A DNA stretch of 17,832 nucleotides from Coemansia sp. RSA 1804 (GCA_027578815.1 JANBTH010000415.1:1-17832), one strand, 5' to 3'; positions 9,726 through 17,832 are shown, numbered from the stretch's first letter. Notes: generated by a model from the sequence alone, not told the origin. Translations and numbers: made by a program.

Positions 9726-11987
9726 CTATCTTGAACCAAAGCTATTGACCACCTTGAATTCCGTGCGCAGCTGGGAGCCTGGTGCCGATGTGTCAACATC
9801 GCTTACTGCGCGACTAACGCGGTGCTTTGTAGCGGTGTTGGCTGCCTCATCATCGCGATGTTCGTGTCGATGGTTGCTATCGTCGACTTTACTTTGGGTC
9901 TGCTGTGACTGTGCCACAGCCTCACGTAACCATGCAGGGATTGGCTGATCCGATAGAAGGATCTCGTTTATTGCTTCCGCATGACGGAATTCGTTCTCCA
10001 GCCGGACTTGGTCGTGTCCATAGATATTCACAGCAGAAACTCTTTGGTTGGCGTTTGCTGACCTACGTCGTGGATGGCGGCGGTGGGCAGCAGCGGATGC
10101 CGAAGTCTCTGCGCGCCTTGTGCGGCTAGCGCTTGTCGCAGACGCGGGCGTTGGTGTTGGTGTTGTGGCTGTTGCAACGGAAGTATCGTCGCTAAATGCA
10201 GTGGAAAGCCGTGACGGAGCAAGTCGGGTGCTTAACGAGCGAGCATGCGCTCGCATGGTGCTTAGCACGCGGCCTGTGTGGCTGCCGTGGCCATTATTAA
10301 ACAGTGCTGCTGGCAGAAGCGCCCGCCCAGTACCAATGCTTGCCGGTGTTGTTGCCTCCGAGGCGGTGTTGGAGATCGCGGCATAATCCTGTGGCGAATG
10401 GGGTGGATCAGTGCCAGGCATCTTGGATAGGGTATGCTCATTGGCAATGACTACTATATCGTCTGCTGTGGCTTGGAATCCATTGGGTCCCGCAATATCG
10501 CTGGGTTTCTCGCTAGCACCGCCTCTGCTGCTGTGTTCGCCGCTGTCTTGGTTGGAATACAACGGACCACCGATGCTCCTACTTTTACGATTAGCCGCCG
10601 GACCCATGGGACTGCCAGGTTTTGAATCAAACAGTACCGCATGCTTACCACTACCATATATGTCAAGAGCATGGTGATGACCACCACCACTGTCTTCATC
10701 ATCATCAACATCATCGTCATTACCATTATCATCATTATCGGCACGAGCAAAAATTCCATATCTCCGCCGTACAAACCGGTATATTACAGTAGCGGATATG
10801 CCTATGGTTATAATCCCAAGAATGGAGGACACGAGAGCAGCAATAAGCACAGCAGTCAAGGTGTGTCGATCCTCTGCCACGTCAGGACTGGAGCCGGTTA
10901 CGTTAGTCTGCGACCACTTCCAATCGCCCATGTCAAGCTTGTACATCACGCTGTCCTGCCCACCAGGACCAATCCCGCCATATATGTACATAGAGTTATT
11001 GCGCAAGGCAGCAGAGTGGCCAGCACGAGCGGCGGGGCCCATGAGCTGGTCGGTTGTGGATATTGGGGCCTCGGACCAAGTGAACTCGGTCTCGTCGGTG
11101 GGTTTGAGTATCCATACAGAGCTGTCGGAGGGTGCGTCGCCCACTTTACGTGTGCCTCCAAAAACAAGCATCGAGTTGTCGGTGCACACGGCAGAGTGCA
11201 AAAGCCGCTCGGCCGGGGAATCGCCGTTGATTTTCAGCGAGTACAGCCACGTATTGGACTTTAGCGAAAACACCTTTAGATCGTTGTAGCTGTCGATGTT
11301 CTGGTCAGAGCCGCCAAACAGGACGAGGGCGTCAATGGAGCTGACGTAGCAAATGGAGTGGTACTTGCGTGCAGGGCCGTTGCTCGCATATGACCACGAG
11401 AGATCGGTTGGATTAAGAATGTCCAGATTATTCGCAATGCCAGGCGGATCATCTGGCTCGTTTGTTTTGGCAGTCAGTGGAATGCCGCCATGCATATAGA
11501 ACTGGGCTTTGGAAGGCACGTAGGCAAATGCGGCACCGAAGCGTTTAACGGGAAGGAGCCCACTCTCGGTGGGTGAGCTCCAGCTCCAGTGCACGGTGTC
11601 GAGCAATGTTACTGGGGTTGAGTCGCTGCCAGAAACACCGTAATGCGGATCATACACCCAGGCGCCGCCGTCAGCAGCGCCGCAGCCAGGCAGAACAGGC
11701 CCATTGGCTGGAGTGTTGGCAGTGCTGGGCGCATACCACTTGCTGGAGGCCTCGTCAAAGACATGGAGATTTGCATCGCCCTTGGAGGCTAGCTTAAGCG
11801 GGTCCTGCGGGACCAGCGTGTCCTGTGAGCTGGATCCGCCGTAGAGCATCAGCAGTGACGTCCCATCGGAGGCAGTGAATGGAACCATGCACGCGTAGGC
11901 ACGCCAGGCGTCCGCAGTCTCTGAGACCGAGGACGAGCCATCGAGGTTTCCGCTGCGCGCAGCCTTTGGCTGCTGTGTGGATGGCAT
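9726..11987 (-). CDS. Kelch-repeat type I membrane protein
   Basis: The 753-residue frame has kelch-type blades with glycine pairs at 50-51, 167-168, 225-226, 277-278 and 337-338, each followed downstream by Trp or aromatic positions (for example RKYHSICYV, RLLHSAVC and RAGHSAAL before a blade). One membrane segment follows (about 377-403) with a basic stop-transfer FVRRRYG. The cytosolic tail (about 350 residues) has an Asp-rich run (418-432), a His run and Ser/Thr/Ala-rich low complexity. Near the end is a more ordered helix-like stretch, RLENEFRHAEAINEIL. The topology implies an extracellular or lumenal propeller. A signal peptide is expected but absent from this ATG, so an upstream leader exon is likely (see 12375-12476). 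Role unknown; fungal relatives are described as kelch or galactose-oxidase-like proteins. A kelch membrane protein is secure; the N-terminus is not. Confidence 0.85.
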   Translation of the reverse strand: MPSTQQPKAARSGNLDGSSSVSETADAWRAYACMVPFTASDGTSLLMLYGGSSSQDTLVPQDPLKLASKGDANLHVFDEASSKWYAPSTANTPANGPVLPGCGAADGGAWVYDPHYGVSGSDSTPVTLLDTVHWSWSSPTESGLLPVKRFGAAFAYVPSKAQFYMHGGIPLTAKTNEPDDPPGIANNLDILNPTDLSWSYASNGPARKYHSICYVSSIDALVLFGGSDQNIDSYNDLKVFSLKSNTWLYSLKINGDSPAERLLHSAVCTDNSMLVFGGTRKVGDAPSDSSVWILKPTDETEFTWSEAPISTTDQLMGPAARAGHSAALRNNSMYIYGGIGPGGQDSVMYKLDMGDWKWSQTNVTGSSPDVAEDRHTLTAVLIAALVSSILGIITIGISATVIYRFVRRRYGIFARADNDDNGNDDDVDDDEDSGGGHHHALDIYGSGKHAVLFDSKPGSPMGPAANRKSRSIGGPLYSNQDSGEHSSRGGASEKPSDIAGPNGFQATADDIVVIANEHTLSKMPGTDPPHSPQDYAAISNTASEATTPASIGTGRALLPAALFNNGHGSHTGRVLSTMRAHARSLSTRLAPSRLSTAFSDDTSVATATTPTPTPASATSASRTRRAETSASAAAHRRHPRRRSANANQRVSAVNIYGHDQVRLENEFRHAEAINEILLSDQPIPAWLREAVAQSQQTQSKVDDSNHRHEHRDDEAANTATKHRVSRAVSDVDTSAPGSQLRTEFKVVNSFGSR

Positions 11988-12537
11988 AACAGAGGGGGGC
12001 TGAGTACGTGCGTAACTGTGGCTGAAGTATCGGTGGCTGGGGCTGGTATAATTACAAAAAAGGATAGAGAGCTAGCAGAGAAGTAAGTGGGTAGACAAGT
12101 GGCTGGCTGGCTAGAAACGAGCGGCAGTTGAAATAAATAAATGAAAGAAAAAATAAACAAAAGTGAGCGCTAGGAAGAAACACCGAGAAACAGAGAAAGA
12201 AAAGGAGAAGGAAGGCCCTGGCAGAAAAGCGAGACGGATTGTTGGAGAAAACGAAGAGGAGCAGCAGCATCAACAAGGTTTTCAAATGTGGTAGATAAAC
12301 GGAGAAAACAAACAATGCAACGCAGAGCAAAGGCGATAGACAGGCACGGCACAATACGGTTTTCGTAATGCACTCTAGATGAAGGAGAAAACAGCGCTAG
12401 CTGAAGAGAAGAGTGAAGAGGAGGAAACACATGCTAACAATAGAGCAGCAAAAATAGAATTTTCAATCACAGACATAAATAGAAAGCGAAAGAGGGAGAA
12501 CGGGCGAGAATATTGCGGCGAGTCAGTTGACAAGGAT
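11988..12537 (-). promoter_or_regulatory. Kelch gene 5' region and COQ5 3' flank
   Basis: This stretch is strongly purine-rich on the + strand, so pyrimidine-rich on the coding strand, as often seen in fungal promoters and leaders. In-frame sequence upstream of the kelch ATG stays open for about 75 bases and contains acceptor-like CAGs; one, ending at ACTCAG (about 12000), is in phase 0. Together with the signal-peptide-like frame at 12375-12476 this suggests an unannotated first exon. No TATA box stands out. Confidence 0.4.
12375..12476 (-). other. Signal-peptide-like mini-ORF, candidate leader exon of the kelch gene
   Basis: An ATG at 12476 opens a 33-codon frame with a classic secretory leader: a short polar start, the hydrophobic core FAALLLACV, then a Ser/Ala-rich stretch ending SSASA. 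It lies 61 bases beyond the COQ5 stop and about 490 bases before the kelch ATG, on the same strand. The kelch protein needs such a leader. The weak point is the donor: the only in-phase GT after the leader is GTTTTC, which is poor. Confidence 0.35.
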
Positions 12538-13419
12538 TTAGAACTTGTAGCCGGAGTGGATGGCAACGGTGCCAAAGGTCAGGTTTTCATAGCCCTTGCC
12601 AATGGTGGTGAAGCCCGCGTCGCGGATGATCTGGGCAAAGTCGTCCTGCGCAGGGAAGCGGCGGATGCTCTCGACAAGATACTCGTAGGAGGAGCGGTCG
12701 TTGGCGATAAGGCCGCCCAGAGCAGGAATGACGTGGAACGAGTGGGCGTCGTAGAGCGCGGCAAGGAGCGGGTTTTCGACGCGCGAGAACTCGAGACACA
12801 TGAAGCGGCCGCCGGGCTTGAGCACGCGGAAGGCCTCGCTGACAACGCGGTCGGGGTTGGTGCAGTTGCGGATGCCAAAGGAAATGGTGTAGACGTCGAA
12901 GGAGTTGGAGTCGATAAAGTCCAGGTTCTCTGCGTTGCCGACGGTAAACGACAGACGGTCGTCAAGCGCCCACTTTGACGCAGCAAAGCGGCGCTCGCCC
13001 TCCTGCAGCATCTCAGGGTTGATGTCAACCAGATGCACCGACGACCGGTTGTCGTGGTTGACGGCGTCCTGGTACTGCAGGAACCTCTGCGCAATGTCGC
13101 CGGTGCCGCCGGCAACGTCCAGCAGCCTGGCACCCGGCGGCGGGGCCATCTTGCGCAAAAAGTGATCCTTCCACAGACGGTGGATGCCCATGCTCATTGC
13201 GTCGTTCATCACATCGTACTTTGACGCAACGCTGGAGAAGACGCCGCGCACAAGCGACTCCTTCATCTCGCGCGGCACAGTTTTGAAGCCAAAGTGCGTT
13301 GTCGTCGTCGTCTGTGTGCTGCTGCGGTCCTCAGCCTCGTGCCGGACGCGCGCGCTGACGTGCAGGCGGCAGCGGCGCTGAGTCAGCGCACGCGCGCGGC
13401 GGGCGAGTAGGGAGGTCAT
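12538..13419 (-). CDS. COQ5: 2-methoxy-6-polyprenyl-1,4-benzoquinol methylase, mitochondrial
   Basis: It catalyses the SAM-dependent C-methylation in ubiquinone synthesis, on the matrix face of the inner mitochondrial membrane. The ATG at 13419 gives 293 residues, close to the yeast enzyme. The frame is open further upstream but that stretch lacks protein character and has no good ATG. Residues 1-27 are rich in Arg, Ala and Leu with almost no acidic residues, a typical matrix-targeting presequence. Both UbiE/COQ5 signatures are present: YDVMNDAMSMGIHRLW (68-83) and RVLKPGGRFMCLEFS (198-212). SAM motif I is LLDVAGGTGDIA (99-110), and the acidic residue that binds SAM lies in VDINPEM (131-137). 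No intron was seen. The next gene upstream ends only 266 bases away on the same strand, so the promoter must be short. The identification is secure. Confidence 0.96.
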   Translation of the reverse strand: MTSLLARRARALTQRRCRLHVSARVRHEAEDRSSTQTTTTTHFGFKTVPREMKESLVRGVFSSVASKYDVMNDAMSMGIHRLWKDHFLRKMAPPPGARLLDVAGGTGDIAQRFLQYQDAVNHDNRSSVHLVDINPEMLQEGERRFAASKWALDDRLSFTVGNAENLDFIDSNSFDVYTISFGIRNCTNPDRVVSEAFRVLKPGGRFMCLEFSRVENPLLAALYDAHSFHVIPALGGLIANDRSSYEYLVESIRRFPAQDDFAQIIRDAGFTTIGKGYENLTFGTVAIHSGYKF

Positions 13420-13685
13420 GGGCGGCCGGTCAATTGAATGCGACTGGGTTTGGCTGGCAAGCGGGGCAAATGATAGCGAAATGTGTGGTGGTAATAGTAG
13501 TAAAAACGAATAAATAGAGCAAAATAAAAAAAGCTCAAGCCAAATGAAACAAGAGAAGATCAAGATCAAAAAAGCCAGGGCGAGAACAAGCCCTGATTGG
13601 TCACAACAGCCACCAGCCCCTTGCTCGCATCGGCCTCAGCTTCCCCAGAGATAACCGGCACCCCACATCTAACGGGTGTTGCTAG

Positions 13686-15395
13686 CTACCACGGATTGCG
13701 GTCAAAGAGATACGACACCGACTCGCCGTTGTGGTTGCGACGGATGGCCTCGGCCAGCAGCGGCGCAATGTCGATCTGCACCAGCTTGGATGACGCAGAC
13801 GTCAGCTCGGGCGGGATCGGGAAGGAGTTGGAGACAATGACCTTCATCACATACGGACAGATCTCGACCTCGCCCAGCGACGACCCGCTGAAAAGGCCGT
13901 GCGAGGCCACGATGTACACGCCGCGCGCACCGCACTGCACCATCAGATGCTCGGCGGCGGTAAGGAAGGACGATGGGTGGTCGATCATGTCGTCAAGCAG
14001 CAGCACAAGCTTGTCGCGCACGTCGCCGACTAGCGTGATGCGCGCATTGCGCTTCTTGTGCCACGAGGTCACGGCCACGGGCGGCCGCAGCGGCGGATCC
14101 GACTGCAGATGCGTGCCCGACGTGATGCGGTGGATGGGTGCGCCGCCAGTCGTGGTGGTGCGGCGTGCTGGTGCTGACTCGGCTGGCACAGCGGCCGGAC
14201 GCGCAGACGCACTACGTTGCCGCTGCTCCTGGATGCTGGCAGCAGCTAGCATTGTAGCGTCGGCATTGAGCGCGGGCTCAGCAGCCGGCGTGTTGACCAT
14301 CTCCATCAGACTAGCATCGTCGGGATCGTCGTCGTCGTCGTCCGAGCGGTTGAGTGCCTCGGTGATCTCCACCGACTGCGGCGACCCGACGTCGTCAATG
14401 TCGAGGTGGTCGGGCTCCGGCGGGTGCTCTTCAGCCGCCAGCACCGGACTCACGTAGAACGATGCGCGCTGCATGCTGGCAATGACGGCGTCAATGGCAT
14501 CGGCACGCTTCTCGCTCTTGGCCGACATGCGCCGCGCGCCGCGCTTCCTCCGCCGTGGACCTGGCGACCCGTTGTGTGAGTCGGTCTTGGGTGCGTCGCC
14601 AACAATTGTCTGTAGATCCAGATCCGTGTGCGACCCGTGGGAGCTGCGCAGCGGCGATGTCAGCGGGATCGAGCTGGCCACCGATGCAAACATACCGGGC
14701 CCGCGCGGCGTCTGCGGCAGCGTGTGCAGCGCTACTGTCGACGGCGTGCGCGAGAACGGCCGCGTGGTCGGCGCGTTGTCGGTGTGGATCAGCGCAAACG
14801 GCGCGCCCAGACGGTCGGCCAGCGCCGTAACACGCTTGGCGCCGCCGGCGTTCTTGGCCACAACAACCACACCGCCGGCGCCCACCGACGTCTCGCCTGT
14901 GCCGTCGCTGTTGCGTATGACGTTCTCGATCAGCCACCGCGCAATCGTTGGCTCCGAAAACAGGTTGTCCACCGGCACCCCGAAGAACCCTGACATCTGC
15001 GAAGCGTGCAGATCCATCGTGATGATGTGGTCCGCCCCCGACACCGTCAGCATGTTGGCCACAAGCTTGCCCGTGATCGCCCCGCGCCTCTTCTTCTTCT
15101 TGCTCTGCTTCGAGTACGGAAAGTACGGCATCACCACCGTGATCTTGCGCGCACTGGCCAGCTTGGCCGCGCTGATCATGATCAACGCCTCCATGAAGTG
15201 GTCGTTTGTTGTGTTCGATCCGCTCTGCAGAATGTACACGTCCTGCCCGCGCACCGAGCATCCCAGGTCAACCGTTGTCTCGCGGTTTGTGTACCGCCGC
15301 AGGCTCACCGGTGCCAGCTCCGCGCCCAGATACGCCGCCACCCGCTGTGCTAGCGCCACGTGCGACGTCCCTGCGAATATCTTTGCGTTGCGCAT
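13686..15395 (-). CDS. PRS1: Ribose-phosphate pyrophosphokinase subunit, Prs1-type with long insertion
   Basis: It makes PRPP from ribose 5-phosphate and ATP for purine, pyrimidine, His, Trp and NAD synthesis; fungal enzymes are hetero-oligomers of paralogues. The N-terminal part (1-208) is canonical, with the flexible loop around YSKQSKKKKRRGAITGK (94-110) and the metal-binding signature DLHASQMSGFFGVPVD (128-143). The C-terminal part (453-569) resumes with LVGDV and ends in GESVSYLF. The PRPP-binding loop is DDMIDHPSS (468-476) instead of the usual DDM-D-T-x-GT pattern. That divergence is known for yeast Prs1-type subunits, so this is probably that paralogue. Between the halves sits an insertion of about 244 residues, longer than in yeast Prs1 (whole protein 427 residues). 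It holds a basic patch (PRRRKRGARR), an Asp run and Ser/Ala-rich low complexity. No intron was seen, and codons end strongly in G or C. Paralogue assignment is moderately sure. Confidence 0.93.
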   Translation of the reverse strand: MRNAKIFAGTSHVALAQRVAAYLGAELAPVSLRRYTNRETTVDLGCSVRGQDVYILQSGSNTTNDHFMEALIMISAAKLASARKITVVMPYFPYSKQSKKKKRRGAITGKLVANMLTVSGADHIITMDLHASQMSGFFGVPVDNLFSEPTIARWLIENVIRNSDGTGETSVGAGGVVVVAKNAGGAKRVTALADRLGAPFALIHTDNAPTTRPFSRTPSTVALHTLPQTPRGPGMFASVASSIPLTSPLRSSHGSHTDLDLQTIVGDAPKTDSHNGSPGPRRRKRGARRMSAKSEKRADAIDAVIASMQRASFYVSPVLAAEEHPPEPDHLDIDDVGSPQSVEITEALNRSDDDDDDPDDASLMEMVNTPAAEPALNADATMLAAASIQEQRQRSASARPAAVPAESAPARRTTTTGGAPIHRITSGTHLQSDPPLRPPVAVTSWHKKRNARITLVGDVRDKLVLLLDDMIDHPSSFLTAAEHLMVQCGARGVYIVASHGLFSGSSLGEVEICPYVMKVIVSNSFPIPPELTSASSKLVQIDIAPLLAEAIRRNHNGESVSYLFDRNPW

Positions 15396-16129
15396 TGCCG
15401 GATAGCCTGCCCCTGGGTTTCTCTTGTCTGTCCGCTGCGATTCTAATTTGGCCTGCTAGATCCCGGCGGCTATGTTGTGAATGCGAGCGGGGGGGTGAAG
15501 AATGCGCTGCCTTTTCCCAAACGTGTGTGTGTGCGTGCGAACTGACTAATTGAGCAGGCTAAAGACAAGAACAGAGCAGAAAAGAAAAGGCAGGGCAAGT
15601 ATAAGGAGAAATAGAGAAGAGAAAAGAAAGAAAGAATGCAATGGGCCCTTTTTCTTCCAAGGCCTGTTTCTCTGTTCTTGCTCTTGCACTTTCTTTGAGC
15701 TGCCTGCCCAGTTGCGTGTCGAAAAGGCCACGCTTGAGAACAGCCACAGACAGACACAGCTTTTCTGCCTATTAGCAGTTTATCTGCTTAAAAAAATTTT
15801 ATTGCAGCATTGGAAAATCCCACTGGCCCCTTTTTCTCCCCTTTCTCTGTGCCAAATGTCGCAGAGCGATAAAACAGAGAAGGAAAGAAAAGACAGACAG
15901 ATAGACAGCTGTGCAGCAACAATAAAAGCTCTGGCTATCCTCGGGGGTTCTCGTTTATCACTCCGCCCCAACTCACGCACTAAAACACCGTTTCCACATT
16001 GACGCATCGAGGCAGAGATACACCAAGAGCGGGTGCACGTGTCGCACCAACTCGAAACCAGATGACGAAGAAGACGAAAATGACGATAAAGAGAGAGGGA
16101 GGAAAGAAGGAAAAGCTAGGCGTCCGTCC
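15396..16129 (-). promoter_or_regulatory. PRS1 promoter region and SWP1 3' flank
   Basis: This 734-base spacer contains no gene. Next to the PRS1 ATG the coding strand is pyrimidine-rich (purine-rich on + from about 15550 to 15640). A CTTATAC on the - strand near 15600 is at best a weak TATA-like site. Toward SWP1, an AATAAA on the - strand (15803-15798) is a possible poly(A) signal about 330 bases past the stop. Short open frames here are low-complexity artefacts. Confidence 0.4.
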
Positions 16130-17011
16130 TCACGTCTGCTGCCGGCTGCTGTCAATGTTCCCCTGGATCCGCCGCGACAGCGCATACTGTCCGGCCAGAT
16201 ACGTTGGGGGCGCCAGCACCAGCGCATATGCAAGCGTCGGGAAGAGCTTGACTCCCACCCAGTACGCGCCCGCCAGCACCACGTATGCCGCCACAAGCCC
16301 CACGAATGCCACCGATCCCGCCGCCTCCTTCTTCAGGTTCGCTCCGTTGACGCCCAGCCGGATCCATGCGCCAACAAGCCCCGCCAGCGGCGCCGCAGCC
16401 AGTGCCGTGAACGCCAGTGAGACCACCGCGCTACCAGTCTTCTGCGCCTCTGCAAACTGGTGGTGGATCTCGGGCTTTGGTCCGTATCTGCTGGCGCCCT
16501 GCTCCTCCTGCCGCTTCTTCTTGCCGGCCCCCGCAATCCTTATGTCCCCGAGCTCGTAGAACACGCCGCCGCTGGAGAACGACCCAAGCACCAGCGCTGC
16601 ATTGTACGTTCCCGGCGACCCGCTAAAGTGCGTGCGGAACGTCTTGCGCGTAAGCTCCATCCGGTACGACCCGCGCTTCGTCTTCTTTGCAACCACGCCA
16701 ACCTCGTTGCCTGTCGTCGGGTTGCGCAGACTAACGAACGCCTGGTCCAGCTCCGCCGCCTCCTTGTTGTCCGTCTCCACGTCAAACGTGATTGACAGCG
16801 GCGTGGTTGAGCTTAGCTTGGGCACGCCCTCCAGCGCTCCGGGCTCGTTGAGCGTTTGGTCAAAGAGCCTGTCCCCCGTGCGCTCCAGCACCCTCACATT
16901 CACGTTCTTTGCCACCAGCTCGCCCCCGACCGCCGAGATGCAGGCCAGCAGCGCAACAATCCACAGCACCAGCGTCCCCGTCCTCCCGATTCCCACTCTG
17001 TCGCTCTTCAT
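16130..17011 (-). CDS. SWP1: Oligosaccharyltransferase subunit Swp1/ribophorin II
   Basis: A non-catalytic subunit of the ER oligosaccharyltransferase, which transfers the glycan to Asn of nascent chains. It is 293 residues, the size of yeast Swp1 (about 286) and much shorter than animal ribophorin II. An N-terminal hydrophobic signal (about 12-29) is followed by a lumenal beta-rich domain (30-165) and a Lys/Arg/Glu linker. Then comes the family hallmark RYGPKPEIHHQF (175-186), which precedes the membrane part. Three hydrophobic segments follow (about 195-217, 231-254, 257-277), and the protein ends in a short polar tail. No intron was seen, and third positions are GC-rich. It is head-to-head with the p24 gene, another early-secretory gene. 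The assignment is strong, based on the HH motif and the membrane layout. Confidence 0.93.
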   Translation of the reverse strand: MKSDRVGIGRTGTLVLWIVALLACISAVGGELVAKNVNVRVLERTGDRLFDQTLNEPGALEGVPKLSSTTPLSITFDVETDNKEAAELDQAFVSLRNPTTGNEVGVVAKKTKRGSYRMELTRKTFRTHFSGSPGTYNAALVLGSFSSGGVFYELGDIRIAGAGKKKRQEEQGASRYGPKPEIHHQFAEAQKTGSAVVSLAFTALAAAPLAGLVGAWIRLGVNGANLKKEAAGSVAFVGLVAAYVVLAGAYWVGVKLFPTLAYALVLAPPTYLAGQYALSRRIQGNIDSSRQQT

Positions 17012-17472
17012 TCTCTGCGTTTGTATAGACAGAGCGTGTTTCTTTCAGAGACTTTTGGATTGAAACAAGTAAAAGTAATAACTGCAAATAATACCGATTG
17101 CAATTCAAGCTGGAGGTGGAGCGATTGACCTCTATTTCTTCTTCTGTGCGAAGCATCCGTTTTCGCGGTCCACGCTAAAAGCACACACATCACGCCTTAA
17201 AAAACAAGCAGCGCTGGTTAATCATCGTACCTTTGCTCGGCCAATCACAGCAGCCGTCGTGGCAGCACCAGCAAAAGACCTGCGAGGCACAAATTCGAAT
17301 TCGCTGGCAAAGGTGCTAGACTGAGTTTGGATTCTGGCACCAGCTGACGCTAGCTGCTCTGTGCTTCTCTTTTCCTTCCTGATCGACCTGTCAGTCCAGT
17401 ACCATTGTTTTTTCTACTCCTCATACTCTTCCTTCAAATCCTCTTGACAACAACATCGACAACGACGACGGG
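17012..17472. promoter_or_regulatory. Bidirectional promoter between SWP1 and the p24 gene
   Basis: This 461-base spacer lies between two divergently transcribed early-secretory genes. A CCAATCA box at 17241-17247 sits about 230 bases from each start codon, the typical place for an NF-Y/HAP complex site, which works in both orientations. The p24 leader is rich in CAAC/GACGACG repeats just before its ATG. No TATA box was seen on either strand. Confidence 0.5.
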
Positions 17473-17832
17473 ATGCTGAGAAAAGTTGTGCTCTTCCTCG
17501 CCCTGCTGGCGATGGTCAACGCCGTGACGCTTCGCAAATGGATTGCATCCCACGAAAAGACCTGCTACTTTGCGTGGGCCGATACTCCGGGAAAGAAAAT
17601 TTCCTTCTTCTTTGCGGTATGTCTTGAATTTATTACAAATCTGTCTACCACCACCACCCGAGAAGCGAGGCGAGCGAGGAGAGATTCCTTGCTAGTGTAA
17701 CTGTATAAAAACATGCTCATTTACCTCTGCTTCTTTGTTCGCATTTCACGTCTGTTATCCTGCTGTGTAGGTGCACCAGGGAGGAAACTTTGACATTGAC
17801 TACGAGGTCGAGGGACCAAACAACCGGCAGCT
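17473..17832 (+). CDS. p24/emp24-family cargo receptor, 3' truncated by window end
   Basis: p24 proteins form hetero-oligomers that cycle between ER and Golgi in COPII/COPI vesicles and select cargo such as GPI-anchored proteins. Exon 1 (17473-17616) encodes a signal peptide (about 1-17, ending VNA) and the start of the GOLD domain, with the conserved cysteine in KTCYFAWAD. The donor GTATGT (17617) and acceptor GCTGTGTAG (ending 17770) bound a 154-base phase-0 intron. Exon 2 (from 17771) continues VHQGGNFDIDYEVEGPN, the family's beta-strand signature. The second GOLD cysteine, coiled coil, membrane span and COP-binding tail lie outside the window. The subfamily cannot be decided from this part. 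Without splicing the frame would run to a stop at 17700 with no GOLD character. Confidence 0.9.

Noticed and set aside
12379..12978. A 199-codon + strand open frame overlapping the COQ5 3' half
   Set aside because: It is antisense to a secure gene, consists of Glu/Val/Ala-rich low complexity, and has no recognisable motif.
13597..15405. Long + strand open frames (286 and 310 codons) over the PRPP synthetase gene
   Set aside because: They are mirror frames caused by the strong GC bias at third positions of the - strand gene. The translations are Ser/Ala/Arg-rich with no domain.
17026..17044. AGAGCGTG-like sequence resembling a yeast unfolded-protein-response element near SWP1
   Set aside because: The core differs from CAGCGTG and it lies very close to the SWP1 start codon. 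A chance match is likely.

Overview
The window looks like nuclear DNA of a fungus, probably an early-diverging, zygomycete-grade lineage such as Kickxellomycotina. That is an inference. It rests on spliceosomal introns (GTAAGT-like donors, a TACTAAT branch site), a Swp1-type oligosaccharyltransferase subunit, a Prs1-type PRPP synthetase subunit with a long insertion, a mitochondrial COQ5, an Ndc10/GCR1-like DNA-binding protein and an S1 trypsin. There are no operons, bacterial signals, tRNAs, rRNAs or CRISPR arrays.

Left part (1-7176, + strand, AT-rich): one long gene that I assembled from five in-phase exons (803-1764, 3383-3687, 4404-4665, 5034-5153, 5848-7176; 991 codons, 5' end not found). 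It reads as an Ndc10_II/GCR1-like protein of the Crypton tyrosine-recombinase kin. It has a core-binding-like N-terminus, a recombinase-like fold with apparently lost active-site residues, a Ser/Pro-rich tail and a terminal coiled coil. Its introns (368-1618 nt) are far longer than any other in the window.

Middle (7420-11987, - strand): a secreted S1 trypsin whose stop codon lies inside a good 5' splice site. Splicing a 132-nt intron would replace the stop with a 75-residue Ser/Thr-rich GPI-anchor-like tail. Upstream of it lies a type I membrane kelch protein, and between the two is a short unrecognised open frame.

Right part (12538-17011, - strand, GC-rich, no introns seen): COQ5 (ubiquinone methylation), PRS1-like (PRPP synthesis) and SWP1/ribophorin II (N-glycosylation in the ER). 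SWP1 is head-to-head with a p24/GOLD cargo-receptor gene (17473 onward, cut by the window end). The 461-bp spacer carries a CCAAT box almost in the middle. Several products (SWP1, p24, kelch protein, trypsin) belong to or pass through the secretory pathway. The adjacency of COQ5 and PRS1 looks incidental.

The most notable points are the stop-in-donor GPI switch of the trypsin, the recombinase-derived regulator with its long introns, a cluster of three palindromes in its last intron, and the enlarged acidic/basic insertion in the PRPP synthetase.
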